From Bacillota bacterium (GTDB lineage: Bacteria; Bacillota; Ch66), in NCBI GenBank assembly GCA_013178045.1, contig JABLXP010000002.1, positions 1 through 64,000 of the forward strand: 64,000 bases of DNA, written 5' to 3'. This document shows, in pieces, positions 52,507 through 61,236 of this stretch. Under the pieces are notes generated by a model. It was not told where the DNA came from. It did not search any database and saw nothing but the letters and a program-made list of their open reading frames with translations. Position numbers and translations under genes: made by a program. Each line of letters starts with the position of its first letter. Position 1 is the first letter of the stretch.

Positions 52507-52986
52507 ATGAGCTTCTGGCTGACGGCAATCCTCATGTTTTCCTTTTGGATACTTCTTTCCGGGGAGTTTGATTTGTTGCTGTTATTACTGGGAGTAATCT
52601 CGAGTTTATTGGTAGCGTACTGGTCGCATGATTTACTAATAGATAGATTCGATTTCAGAGTTTTTCTGGAAAAAACTTGGCGTTTTTTGAAATATTTGCC
52701 CTGGTTGCTCTGGCAGATTGTGTTGGCCAATATTGAACTGGTCTATCTTACGCTGCACCCCAAAATGCCGATTGAACCCGAAATAATAACATTTAATCCA
52801 GATTTAAAGACAGACTTTGGGATTATCTCTCTGGCTAACTCGATTACGCTTACCCCTGGCACTGTGACCATTGTGGCTAGTAAGGATGAGTTTATCGTGC
52901 ACGCTATTACTAAAAGTGCTGCTGAAAGTCTCATATCTGGTGAAATGCAGGCCAGAGTGAAGGAGGTTGAGGGAAAAGATGTTTGA
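52507..52986 (+). CDS. mnhE: Na+/H+ antiporter subunit MnhE
   Basis: A 159-aa MnhE/MrpE membrane protein. Two hydrophobic N-terminal helices (LTAILMFSFWILLSGEFDLLLLLLGVISSLLVAYWS) and the family block LWQIVLANIELVYLTLHPKMPIEPEI, then LANSITLTPGTVTIVASKDEFIVHAITKS, are all typical. First gene of a ten-gene split antiporter operon. Overlaps mnhF by 8 nt. Confidence 0.92.
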   Translation: MSFWLTAILMFSFWILLSGEFDLLLLLLGVISSLLVAYWSHDLLIDRFDFRVFLEKTWRFLKYLPWLLWQIVLANIELVYLTLHPKMPIEPEIITFNPDLKTDFGIISLANSITLTPGTVTIVASKDEFIVHAITKSAAESLISGEMQARVKEVEGKDV

Positions 52987-53254
52987 ATTGGCCGGTATCG
53001 TGATCATCCTGGCAGCTGTACTTGTACTCTACCGGGTTATTGTCGGCCCACTGGTTTTTGACCGTATCCTGGGGGCAAACATGATCGGAACAAAAACGAT
53101 TATACTGCTTGCTCTGATTGGGTTTATCTATAACCGCCCTCATTTCTTAGATATTGCGCTTGCCTATGCGATGATTAATTTTATTGCCTCGCTGGCTTTT
53201 TTAAAGTATATCCAAACAGGAGGACTTGATGAGCAAAAAGAGGGTGGCAAATAG
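52979..53254 (+). CDS. mnhF: Na+/H+ antiporter subunit MnhF
   Basis: A 91-aa protein with three helices: AGIVIILAAVLVLYRVIVGPLVFDRILGANMIGTK, IILLALIGFIY and IALAYAMINFIASLAFLKY. The RxxxGP.xxDRILGANxIGTK block is the MnhF signature. ATG 52979 begins within mnhE after GGTTGAGGG. Normal family length. Confidence 0.92.
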   Translation: MFELAGIVIILAAVLVLYRVIVGPLVFDRILGANMIGTKTIILLALIGFIYNRPHFLDIALAYAMINFIASLAFLKYIQTGGLDEQKEGGK

Positions 53255-53557
53255 ATGGAGATAAAAACAATCGTTACGGGCGTATTGTTGGGCATAGGCT
53301 GTTTTCTAATTGTGGTTGCGTCATTGGGGGTAGTCAGGTTTCCTGATTTTTATTCACGGATTCACCCGGCCGGTAAATGCGATACGTTGGGACAGATGTT
53401 TATTTTGCTCGGTCTCATGGTCTACAATGGATTTTCGCTGAACAGTATTAAGCTTTTAATCATCATGGTGTTTATGTACGTAGCTAACCCAACGGCGACC
53501 CATTTCATTGTCAGAGCTGCTTATCTTGCCGGTGTCAAACCGTGGAAAAGGACTTAG
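53255..53557 (+). CDS. mnhG: Na+/H+ antiporter subunit MnhG
   Basis: A 100-aa protein with three helices. The family motif GVVRFPDFYSRIHPAGKCDTLGQMFILLGLM is intact, followed by a final helix. ATG 53255 is adjacent to the mnhF stop. Overlap to the next long frame is incidental. Confidence 0.92.
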   Translation: MEIKTIVTGVLLGIGCFLIVVASLGVVRFPDFYSRIHPAGKCDTLGQMFILLGLMVYNGFSLNSIKLLIIMVFMYVANPTATHFIVRAAYLAGVKPWKRT

Positions 53558-53597
53558 CTGCTGCCCCCTGGAATGGGTCAATAATAAATTATGGGGA

Positions 53598-54152
53598 ATG
53601 GATGATTCAGTTATGTTGGATTTAATACTACTGGCTTTTTTGGTGGTTTGTGCTATTGCTACGGTGCAGACCAAAGATTTATTGAGTGCGATTATGCTTT
53701 TATCAGTATACAGTTTGTTAATGGCAGTGGTCTGGACACGTTTGAATGCGGTTGACGTGGCTTTTACAGAAGCATCGGTGGGTGCTGGTATCACCACAGT
53801 GCTTATGATCGCTGCCATAAGCCGAATTGGCCGGTTAGAAAAAAATCGCCAACGTACTTTTCTGAGTTCCTTGCCATCTATACTGGTAGTTGTGCTGGTG
53901 ACCTTGGTGTTGATTTATGGAACAGTGGATATGCCAGCATTTGGGGATCCGTTGGCCCCACCCCATGTTCATGTTGCCCCCAGGTATATTGAGCACTCTC
54001 TTGACGAAGCAGGTGTGCCAAATTTTGTTTCCGCTATCCTGGCTGCTTATAGAGGCTACGATACCCTTGGTGAAACGACAGTTATATTCACCGCAGGAAT
54101 CTGTGTAATCATGCTTCTAAGGCGAACGAAGAATAAAAAAGAAAAGGCGTGA
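53598..54152 (+). CDS. MbhD/MbhE-like fused antiporter subunit (MrpA C-terminal part)
   Basis: A 184-aa membrane protein that corresponds to the C-terminal region of MrpA. The first part, LDLILLAFLVVCAIATVQTKDLLSAIMLLSVYSLLMAVVWTRLNAVDVAFTEASVGAGI, is DUF4040/MbhD-like. The last part, AILAAYRGYDTLGETTVIFTAGICVIMLLR, is MbhE-like. The large MrpA N-terminal antiporter domain is absent from this gene. ATG 53598 has a short GGGGA spacing; ATG 53613 is an alternative. Confidence 0.82.
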   Translation: MDDSVMLDLILLAFLVVCAIATVQTKDLLSAIMLLSVYSLLMAVVWTRLNAVDVAFTEASVGAGITTVLMIAAISRIGRLEKNRQRTFLSSLPSILVVVLVTLVLIYGTVDMPAFGDPLAPPHVHVAPRYIEHSLDEAGVPNFVSAILAAYRGYDTLGETTVIFTAGICVIMLLRRTKNKKEKA

Positions 54153-54158
54153 GGTGCT

Positions 54159-54581
54159 ATGCAAGACCAGGTTATAGCCAAAACAATTGCGAAAATATTG
54201 ATCCCATTTATCCAGCTTTTCGCTCTTTATGTTATCGCTCATGGTGAAAGTTCGCCAGGCGGTGGGTTTCAGGGCGGGGTCATTCTGGGTTCCAGTTTGA
54301 TTCTTTATATGCTTGTCTTCGGACTTGAGGCCGGCAGGAGAAGAATTGCGGAAAAAACCAGTGACCTGTTAAGCTCGATGGGGGTTTTGATCTATGCTGG
54401 GATTGGCTTATTGTGTTTGCTGGTGGGAGGAAATTATCTCGAATATGATGTGCTTCCACTTGGCACGCCACAAACCGCTAGTCACTTAGGCATTCTGGGA
54501 ATCGAGATCGGAGTCGGGATCGCTGTCGCGTCTGTGATGACTACATTATTTATTGAAATAGCAAGGCGAGATGAAAAATGA
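54159..54581 (+). CDS. mnhB: Na+/H+ antiporter subunit MnhB
   Basis: A 140-aa protein with four helices. It has the hallmark ALYVIAHGESSPGGGFQGGVILGSSLILY followed by the SSMGVLIYAGIGLLCLLVGGNYLEYDVLP segment. Start ATG 54159 lies after GAGGTGCT. The stop overlaps the mnhC start (ATGATG). Confidence 0.92.
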   Translation: MQDQVIAKTIAKILIPFIQLFALYVIAHGESSPGGGFQGGVILGSSLILYMLVFGLEAGRRRIAEKTSDLLSSMGVLIYAGIGLLCLLVGGNYLEYDVLPLGTPQTASHLGILGIEIGVGIAVASVMTTLFIEIARRDEK

Positions 54582-54946
54582 TGGAGTTTATTTTTGCGAA
54601 ATATCACTACTGGATATCAATATTGTTGATGATGATCGGATTCTATGCTGTCGTGGCTAAATCGAATCTGGTCAAGAAGATAATCGGTTTGAACATCTTT
54701 CAAACGTCGGTATTTCTTTTTTATGTTTCCATGGCTAAAGTGGAAGGGGGGACAGCACCGATATTATGGGCGGGGGCCCAAATCTATGATAACCCGTTGC
54801 CGCATACCTTGATGCTTACCGGCATTGTCGTGTCTGTGAGTACAACCGCGGTCGCCCTGGCGATCATTATCATGATCAAAAGAGCGTTTGGAACAGTTGA
54901 AGAAGATGAAATACTTGAGATACAGGAGATGAATAAATATAAATGA
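54578..54946 (+). CDS. mnhC: Na+/H+ antiporter subunit MnhC
   Basis: A 122-aa NuoK-like subunit with three helices. Motif GLNIFQTSVFLFYVSMAKVEGGTAPI, then DNPLPHTLMLTGIVVSVSTTAVALAIII, typical of MnhC including the conserved PHxLMLTxIVVS. It overlaps mnhB upstream and mnhD downstream by 4 nt each. Confidence 0.92.
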   Translation: MMEFIFAKYHYWISILLMMIGFYAVVAKSNLVKKIIGLNIFQTSVFLFYVSMAKVEGGTAPILWAGAQIYDNPLPHTLMLTGIVVSVSTTAVALAIIIMIKRAFGTVEEDEILEIQEMNKYK

Positions 54947-56457
54947 TTATTACGGATCTCCCAATACTGGTTATTGTTATCCCCCTATTATCCGCTCTGA
55001 TTGTTCCAATCGCAGGTAGATTCAATTATATCTTGAGTTGGTACCTGACGGCAATCACCAGCCTAGTTTGTTGCGTGCTTTCCTGGCTTCTTATGCAGGC
55101 TGTTCTAGAAAGCGGGAAAATTAGCTATCGATTGGGAGGCTGGGAGCCACCTTGGGGGATTGAATATGTTGTTGATTACTTAAATGGATTTGTCCTATGT
55201 ATAGTTGCCTTTATCGCTTTTATCGTCACCATTTATGCCAAGAAAAGCGTGGCAGTGGAGATCGAAGAGGGCAAGGAGCCCCTTTTTTATGCCATCTACT
55301 TGCTGTTTATTACCGGGCTGATGGGGATTGTGATTACTGGCGATATCTTTAACTTATATGTTTTTCTGGAGATTGCTTCATTAGCTGGTTACGCCCTGAT
55401 CGCTATCGGTAAAAGAAGAGAGGCTTTGTTGGCCAGTTTTAACTACCTGGTTATGGGGACAATCGGGGCAACTTTTATTCTGCTGGGAATTGGTCACCTG
55501 TATATGGTGACCGGAACACTGAATATGGCTGATTTAGGAGCAAGATTGCCGGCACTGTACCAGTCCAAAGTTGTCCATACAGCCTTTGCCTTTTTCATTA
55601 CTGGCTTAAGTATCAAGATCGCTCTCTTTCCGCTGCATAACTGGTTGCCTAACTCATATACCTATGCTCCTTCTACCGTAAGTGCTATCATGGCTGCTAC
55701 CACAACCAAAGTTGGTGCGTATGTCCTGATTCGGATAATGTTTACCGTTTTTAAACCAGATTTTATTTTCTCAGGAGTTAAGCTTCATCAGTTGTTATTA
55801 TTTCTCTCTATTCTGGCCATCCTGGCCGGCTCGATACTGGCGATCGCCCAGAAAGATATCAAGAAGATGTTGGCCTACTCCAGTATTGGACAGATCGGTT
55901 ATATTGTACTCGGGATAGCACTATTGAATCTGACCGGAGTACAGGGGTCGCTCTTGCATATTTTAAATCATGCCTTAATGAAAGGATGCCTCTTTTTGGC
56001 GGTTGGTGCGGTTGTTTACAAAATGGGAATCACCAACATCGCAGATTTCAGAGGGCTGGGGCCGAAAATGCCTGTCTCGATGGTCGCATTTACCATTGCT
56101 GCGCTGTCAATGATCGGTGTACCGTTAACAGTCGGTTTCGTCAGTAAGTGGTATTTGGCCATCGCTTCGCTGGAAGCGGGAATGTGGTTTGTGATTCCCG
56201 TAATTCTGCTCAGTTCATTGTTGATGATCGTTTACTTTTGGCGATTAATCGACATTATTTGGTTTCAACCCCGGGAAGAAGAGAACAAGGCAAGCGATAT
56301 ACATATTTGTGCTGAGAGTTCCCCAGTACTAAACGATGCCCCTCCATTAATGTTGGGGCCGGTAGTTATCCTGGCTTCACTGTGCATTATTTTCGGTACC
56401 TTCCCTTCACTGCCGTTGTCTATCGCGGAACAGGCTTCCTCTATTTTACTTAGGTAA
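54943..56457 (+). CDS. mnhD: MnhD-type antiporter subunit (first copy)
   Basis: A 504-aa, about 14-helix proton/Na+ antiporter subunit of the NuoL/M/N family. The key TM5 glutamate is in YVFLEIASLAGYAL and the TM7 lysine in GLSIKIALFPLHNWLP; a further lysine lies in TTTKVGAYVLIR. The next conserved lysine region is AIAQKDIKKMLAYSSIGQIGY. It keeps the full ion-channel set. Starts within the mnhC stop. Confidence 0.92.
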   Translation: MIITDLPILVIVIPLLSALIVPIAGRFNYILSWYLTAITSLVCCVLSWLLMQAVLESGKISYRLGGWEPPWGIEYVVDYLNGFVLCIVAFIAFIVTIYAKKSVAVEIEEGKEPLFYAIYLLFITGLMGIVITGDIFNLYVFLEIASLAGYALIAIGKRREALLASFNYLVMGTIGATFILLGIGHLYMVTGTLNMADLGARLPALYQSKVVHTAFAFFITGLSIKIALFPLHNWLPNSYTYAPSTVSAIMAATTTKVGAYVLIRIMFTVFKPDFIFSGVKLHQLLLFLSILAILAGSILAIAQKDIKKMLAYSSIGQIGYIVLGIALLNLTGVQGSLLHILNHALMKGCLFLAVGAVVYKMGITNIADFRGLGPKMPVSMVAFTIAALSMIGVPLTVGFVSKWYLAIASLEAGMWFVIPVILLSSLLMIVYFWRLIDIIWFQPREEENKASDIHICAESSPVLNDAPPLMLGPVVILASLCIIFGTFPSLPLSIAEQASSILLR

Positions 56458-56470
56458 TGGAGTGATCACT

Positions 56471-58066
56471 ATGGAAGTCTTGACATCAGCAAGACCAATC
56501 TACGCTGTACTCGTCTCTCTAGGGGCAGTTGCGCTTATCGGAGTTTCCAGCAAGAGACCTAATTTAAGAGAGTTTTGGACCCTTATTGCCGCTGTATTAA
56601 AATTTTCTATAGTTGTCTCGATGCTGCCCATAATCCTGCAGGGGAAGATAATTGAATATTTTCTGTTAACTGTTGTTCCAGGGCTGGAGGTTAAGTTCAG
56701 AGTTGATGCCTTGAGTATGATTTTTGCTCTAATTGCCACCGGTCTTTGGATAGTCGCCTCTGTTTATTCTATTGGGTATATGCGTTCTTTAAATGAACAT
56801 GCCCAAACTCGATTCTACATGTTTTTTGCGGTTGCTTTATTGGCGGCCACGGGAATCGCTTTTTCGGGTAACCTTTTTACCATGTTTATCTTTTACGAAA
56901 TTCTTACGCTCAGCACTTACCCGCTGGTTGCCCATCAGCAAACGAGGGAGGCTACCGAGGGGGCTCAAAAATATCTGGCCTATCTCCTTGGGACATCGAT
57001 CTTGTTTTTACTACCAGCAATATTCTTGACTTACTATTATGCGGGCTCACTTGAATTTTCTAACCACGGCATTCTGGTCAACCATGTTCCAAACGTAATG
57101 GTTGGTATTATCCTGGTCCTGTTCATCGCCGGCCTGGCTAAAACAGCGCTGATGCCCCTGCACTCATGGCTGCCAGCAGCGATGGTTGCCCCTACCCCGG
57201 TCAGCGCCCTGCTGCATGCTGTTGCTGTAGTCAAAGCCGGGGCCTTTGCGGTGATTAGAGTGGTGCTCTACGTATTTGGGGTGGATTTGCTCAAAAACCT
57301 AGGGCTGGGAGTTATATTGGCATATTTCGCTTCCTTTACGATTATCGTGGCTTCAATTGTGGCTTTGAGGCAGGACCGCCTTAAGTTAAGGCTGGCCTAC
57401 TCGACGATCAGTCAACTGGCTTATGTTGTCCTGGGAGTGGCTTTGCTGACGCCAAGTTCTATTGTCGGAAGCATTTTGCACATCGTTGTGCATGCATTTG
57501 GCAAGATTACCCTCTTTTTAGCGGCTGGGGCCATCTATGTGGCGACCAAGAAGGTATATGTCAGCGAACTTGATGGCATCGGTCGGAAGATGCCCTTGAC
57601 GATGGGTGCGTTCGCCGTTGCTGCGATTTCGATGATCGGGATACCACCGCTGGGTGGTTTTATCAGTAAATGGTATCTTTCCTTGGGCGCACTAGAAGCT
57701 CAACAGTTGCTAGTGATAGTTGTTTTGCTAATCAGCTCTCTGCTTAACGCGGGTTATTTTTTGCCGATCATTTACGCAGCTTTCTTTAAGGAAGCGCTGC
57801 CGACCGAAAATCAGCAACAAGATCAGCTATCGACGGTGAGGGAACTGCCGAAACCGATATTGACAGCGGCCCACCTTGGTATTGTGGCCACTCAGCCGGA
57901 TTCTTTCAGGCAAGCCTCAGTTTTCAGCAAAATAAGGGCGAACGAAGCGCCGCTTTTGATGGTCATTCCACTGTTGATCACTGCTGGTGCGGTGATAGTC
58001 CTCTTTTTCTGGCCGTCATTGTTCCTTACCCTGGCCAGAATGGTAGTGGCTGCAGTAATGGCGTAA
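56471..58066 (+). CDS. mnhD: MnhD-type antiporter subunit (second copy)
   Basis: A 531-aa paralogue with the TM5 glutamate (FIFYEILTLSTYPLV), TM7 lysine (GLAKTALMPLHSWLP) and the HAVAVVKAGAFAVIRV and LRQDRLKLRLAYSTISQLAYVVLG regions all present. The C-terminus has an extra hydrophilic loop before the last helices. ATG 56471 follows GGAGTGA; GTG 56462 is within that site. Channel residues suggest it is active. Confidence 0.9.
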   Translation: MEVLTSARPIYAVLVSLGAVALIGVSSKRPNLREFWTLIAAVLKFSIVVSMLPIILQGKIIEYFLLTVVPGLEVKFRVDALSMIFALIATGLWIVASVYSIGYMRSLNEHAQTRFYMFFAVALLAATGIAFSGNLFTMFIFYEILTLSTYPLVAHQQTREATEGAQKYLAYLLGTSILFLLPAIFLTYYYAGSLEFSNHGILVNHVPNVMVGIILVLFIAGLAKTALMPLHSWLPAAMVAPTPVSALLHAVAVVKAGAFAVIRVVLYVFGVDLLKNLGLGVILAYFASFTIIVASIVALRQDRLKLRLAYSTISQLAYVVLGVALLTPSSIVGSILHIVVHAFGKITLFLAAGAIYVATKKVYVSELDGIGRKMPLTMGAFAVAAISMIGIPPLGGFISKWYLSLGALEAQQLLVIVVLLISSLLNAGYFLPIIYAAFFKEALPTENQQQDQLSTVRELPKPILTAAHLGIVATQPDSFRQASVFSKIRANEAPLLMVIPLLITAGAVIVLFFWPSLFLTLARMVVAAVMA

Positions 58067-58126
58067 GCTTTTTGGCTGTGTGTTGTTCATTGATATTGGC
58101 TGGAAAACAGGCCTGGAGGTGAAAAG

Positions 58127-58372
58127 ATGCAGACAATTATCGCATTTTTTGAGCGGCCAGAGATTAGTAGAGCTGTTCGCCGGTTGTTTATTGTCAGCTT
58201 GGTATTTCTGGTGATGGCAGACTTTTTTATCGATAAACATCCTTTCTTTTATTGGGAGAATATCCCAGGATTCTATGCACTTTATGGGTTTATTGCTTGC
58301 AGCCTGATTGTGGCGGTATCAAAACTCCTTGGCAAATACTGGCTACAAAAACAGGAGGATTACTATGAGTAA
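58127..58372 (+). CDS. Small two-helix protein in the Mrp operon
   Basis: An 81-aa protein with two membrane segments (LFIVSLVFLVMADFFI and GFYALYGFIACSLIVAVSKLLG) joined by the KHPFFYWENIP loop. I do not recognise a named family with confidence. Similar small proteins accompany split mnh/mbh clusters in anaerobes. It overlaps the next gene by 8 nt and starts after GAGGTGAAAAG. Confidence 0.7.
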   Translation: MQTIIAFFERPEISRAVRRLFIVSLVFLVMADFFIDKHPFFYWENIPGFYALYGFIACSLIVAVSKLLGKYWLQKQEDYYE

Positions 58373-60140
58373 TTATTTTCCACCAGCTATTCTTTTCATC
58401 ATTGGGGCTCTTTTAATTCCTTTTTTTAGAGGCCGGGTAAGGCAGGCCTTTATTGTACTCCTTCCCAGTCTGGCCTTTGTTAACCTGTTCATGTTACCGG
58501 AAGGTATTGGCTGGACATATAGATTTTTAGACTATGAGCTTATTTTAGCACGTGTTGACCGTTTAAGTATGGTTTTTGGCTATATTTTCGTAATTATGGC
58601 TTTCGCCGGGGCGATTTACTCACTTCATGTCAAGAATACTTTGGAGCATATAGCGGCTTTTATCTATGTGGGTAGTTCGCTAGGGGTTGTTTTTGCGGGG
58701 GATTATTTGTCCTTATATGTCTTTTGGGAAGTAATGGCCTTCAGTTCAGTTTGTCTGATCTGCGCGAGTAAAACCAGGGCTTCTCAAGCGGCTTCATTCA
58801 GATATATTCTGGTGCATATTTTTGGCGGCCTTGTCCTGCTGGCCGGCATTATATTCCATGTATCGACGACTGGTTCGATTAAATTTGAATATTTGGGCTT
58901 AAGTGGACTGGCTTCGTATTTGATTCTATTCGGTTTTGCTTTGAATGCCGCTATTCCCCCGCTTTCAGCATGGCTGTCTGACGCCTACCCGGAAGGAACT
59001 GTTGCTGGGACCGTTTTTTTAAGTGCGTATACGACGAAAACGGCTGTTTATACTTTGGCCAGGGCATTCCCAGGAACAGACATTTTAGTCTGGGCGGGGA
59101 CCATTATGACCCTGTATGGGATTGTCTATGCTATTCTAGAAAATGACATGAGGCGAGTCTTAGCATACAGCATTATTAACCAGGTTGGGTTTATGGTAGC
59201 TGGGATTGGAATCGGGACTGCCATGGCTTTAAATGGCGCTACCGCTCATGCTTTTGCCCACATTTTGTACAAGGCATTGTTAATGATGTCAGCCGGAGCG
59301 GTCCTTTTCATGACTGGTCGGAGCAAGACCACGGAGTTGGGCGGGTTATATAAATCCATGCCGATCACTTTGCTGTTTTGTCTGGTCGGGGCGGCCTCAA
59401 TATCTGCTTTTCCATTGACGGGCGGATTTGTTTCCAAGTCAATGGTTATTGTCGCGGCTGGTGAAGAAAAAAAGACGGCGATCTGGCTGCTCTTAAATCT
59501 GGCCTCAGCGGGAGTCTTTTTACATGCGGGGATTAAATTCCCTTACTTTGTATTTTTCGCCAAAGATTCTGGATTAAGACCGAGTGAACCGCCAGTGAAC
59601 ATGTTGATTGGAATGGGCATTCTGGCGTTCCTGTGCATTTTTATTGGTGTATTCCCAGGTGTGCTTTATCACATCCTGCCCTTCCCGGTAGAATACGTTC
59701 CGTATACAGCTGCCCATGTCGTCGGTCAGCTCCAACTGTTGATGTTTTCAGCGTTAGCCTTCTTTATACTATTACCATACCTGCAGCGGACAAATACGAT
59801 CACTCTGGATACAGATTGGATCTATCGAAGAGGAGCACAGCGCCTGCTGTCATTGGCGGGAACTCCTTTGATCCGGCTAAGTGACAACTTGAGCTGGTTC
59901 TTTAATGAGGGCATGCCAAAGTTCTTGGTCTGGTTTGGGCAAAACCCACCCGGAGCGCTGAAAATTGCGGCCGATACCATTGTCTTGTCTTTCAGCGGCC
60001 AGAAAAAGCGAGCGGAGTTAAAGAAACAGTTAGAAATGGAAAAAGAGCTTTATCCGGCCGACAGACTTTATCCCTGGTCGATCGGAGCGGCTGTATCACT
60101 GGTTTTATTGCTCTTTTTTGTCTATTTGTTTTTCTTATAA
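58365..60140 (+). CDS. MnhD-type antiporter subunit, third copy with altered channel residue
   Basis: A 591-aa NuoL/M/N-family protein. The TM5 glutamate remains (YVFWEVMAFSSVCL). At the TM7 site where copies 1 and 2 have Lys (KIALFPLH, KTALMPLH) this protein has Asn and the motif reads NAAIPPLSAWL, with His replaced by Ser. A later lysine (YTTKTAVYTLAR) and LENDMRRVLAYSIINQVGF remain. The C-terminus has a long hydrophilic segment with an amphipathic stretch and a final helix, like a NuoL tail. ATG 58365 follows GGAGG. The loss of the TM7 lysine suggests a changed or structural role. Confidence 0.85.
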   Translation: MSNYFPPAILFIIGALLIPFFRGRVRQAFIVLLPSLAFVNLFMLPEGIGWTYRFLDYELILARVDRLSMVFGYIFVIMAFAGAIYSLHVKNTLEHIAAFIYVGSSLGVVFAGDYLSLYVFWEVMAFSSVCLICASKTRASQAASFRYILVHIFGGLVLLAGIIFHVSTTGSIKFEYLGLSGLASYLILFGFALNAAIPPLSAWLSDAYPEGTVAGTVFLSAYTTKTAVYTLARAFPGTDILVWAGTIMTLYGIVYAILENDMRRVLAYSIINQVGFMVAGIGIGTAMALNGATAHAFAHILYKALLMMSAGAVLFMTGRSKTTELGGLYKSMPITLLFCLVGAASISAFPLTGGFVSKSMVIVAAGEEKKTAIWLLLNLASAGVFLHAGIKFPYFVFFAKDSGLRPSEPPVNMLIGMGILAFLCIFIGVFPGVLYHILPFPVEYVPYTAAHVVGQLQLLMFSALAFFILLPYLQRTNTITLDTDWIYRRGAQRLLSLAGTPLIRLSDNLSWFFNEGMPKFLVWFGQNPPGALKIAADTIVLSFSGQKKRAELKKQLEMEKELYPADRLYPWSIGAAVSLVLLLFFVYLFFL

Positions 60141-60168
60141 CTTATTAATCAAAAAATAATGAAGAATT

Positions 60169-60204
60169 AAGAAACAAGCTTTTCTGGCTTGTTTCTTATA
60201 TTAT
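60169..60204 (+). terminator. Terminator of the Mrp operon
   Basis: Perfect 11-bp stem AAGAAACAAGC (60169-60179) / GCTTGTTTCTT (60187-60197), 7-nt loop, followed by an A/T-rich tail. It marks the end of the accessory block's last transcript. Confidence 0.78.
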
Positions 60205-60292
60205 GGACAAGAGGTTCTTTGAGAAAAAGGAGAAAATAACTATTTGTAGAAATAAAATTAGTAAATATATAGACAAAATAATACTACGATTA

Positions 60293-60321
60293 TAGAAGCG
60301 ATGATTTTTCCACCATATAAT
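60293..60321 (+). promoter_or_regulatory. Weak candidate promoter for nadK
   Basis: TAGAAG (60293-60298), 17 nt, then perfect TATAAT (60316-60321), 39 nt before nadK. The -35 match is poor. No other element was recognised in the remaining A/T-rich spacer (60205-60359). Confidence 0.4.
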
Positions 60322-60359
60322 ATTCAGATGTTTTTCGGGGAGAAAAAGGGAGAGAATGA

Positions 60360-61232
60360 ATGCAAGGCAAACCACCAAAAGTTGTGGGAATAAAACTCAA
60401 TTTGAAAAAAATAGCTGCTTTAGGGATTGTGCAAAACGTTGTGGCTTGGTTGATTCGCAATGGAATTAGCGTCCGTCTGCCGGCGGAAGCAGACCGCGAC
60501 TGCGGCTTAGAGAAATTCAGTTGCCCTGATAACCAGTTTTATCAGGGCCTGGATTGTTTGCTGGTGCTGGGCGGGGACGGGACGCTTCTACAGGCAGCCC
60601 GCTCAGTGGTTGGTCGCTCGATCCCGTTGCTGGGAGTGAATCTCGGTCACCTGGGATTTTTGACTGAACTGGAAGTGGCTGACCTTTATGAAGGACTTGA
60701 CCGACTGGTTAAAGGTGACTATCACCTGGAAGAGCGGATGATGCTCAAGACAGAGGTAATCAGATTTGGCCAGATGATTAATACTACCTATGCCTTAAAT
60801 GACGTGGTGGTGGCCAAGGGTTCGTTTGCTCGGATTATTGACCTGGAATGCTACATTGATAACAATTATTTTACGACATACCGCGGTGACGGAATCATTA
60901 TGGCCACACCGACGGGCTCGACCGCATATTCTTTATCCGCCGGTGGGCCCATTGTTTGTCCGACTTTCGAGGTCATTCTACTTACCCCGATCTGTCCCCA
61001 TACCTTCTACTCCAGACCATTAGTAATATCCCCGCGTCAGACGGTGAAGATCGCCATTGCGCAGCCAGCTCAAGAAGTAATCATGACGATTGATGGTCAG
61101 ACTAGTATCCGCTTGGAGCAAACGGATCAAATCATCGTTAGCCGGGCGGAGTTGTCTACCACCCTAATTAAATTAAGAGGCCGGCACTTCTTTGAGGTGC
61201 TGCGGGGCAAACTAACGCCGGGGGAAACTTGA
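60360..61232 (+). CDS. nadK: NAD kinase
   Basis: A 290-aa enzyme that phosphorylates NAD to NADP. The signature GGDGTLLQAAR, NLGHLGFLTE, NDVVVAKG and GDGIIMATPTGSTAYSLSAGGPIV are all present. Start ATG 60360 follows AGGGAGAG. Housekeeping gene order (tlyA-nadK-argR-recN) resumes here after the accessory block. Confidence 0.95.
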   Translation: MQGKPPKVVGIKLNLKKIAALGIVQNVVAWLIRNGISVRLPAEADRDCGLEKFSCPDNQFYQGLDCLLVLGGDGTLLQAARSVVGRSIPLLGVNLGHLGFLTELEVADLYEGLDRLVKGDYHLEERMMLKTEVIRFGQMINTTYALNDVVVAKGSFARIIDLECYIDNNYFTTYRGDGIIMATPTGSTAYSLSAGGPIVCPTFEVILLTPICPHTFYSRPLVISPRQTVKIAIAQPAQEVIMTIDGQTSIRLEQTDQIIVSRAELSTTLIKLRGRHFFEVLRGKLTPGET

Positions 61233-61236
61233 ATCA

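Noticed and set aside
53508-53597. N-terminal extension of the MbhD/E-like protein into mnhG
   Set aside because: Overlap of 50 nt with mnhG and no membrane or family pattern in the extension.
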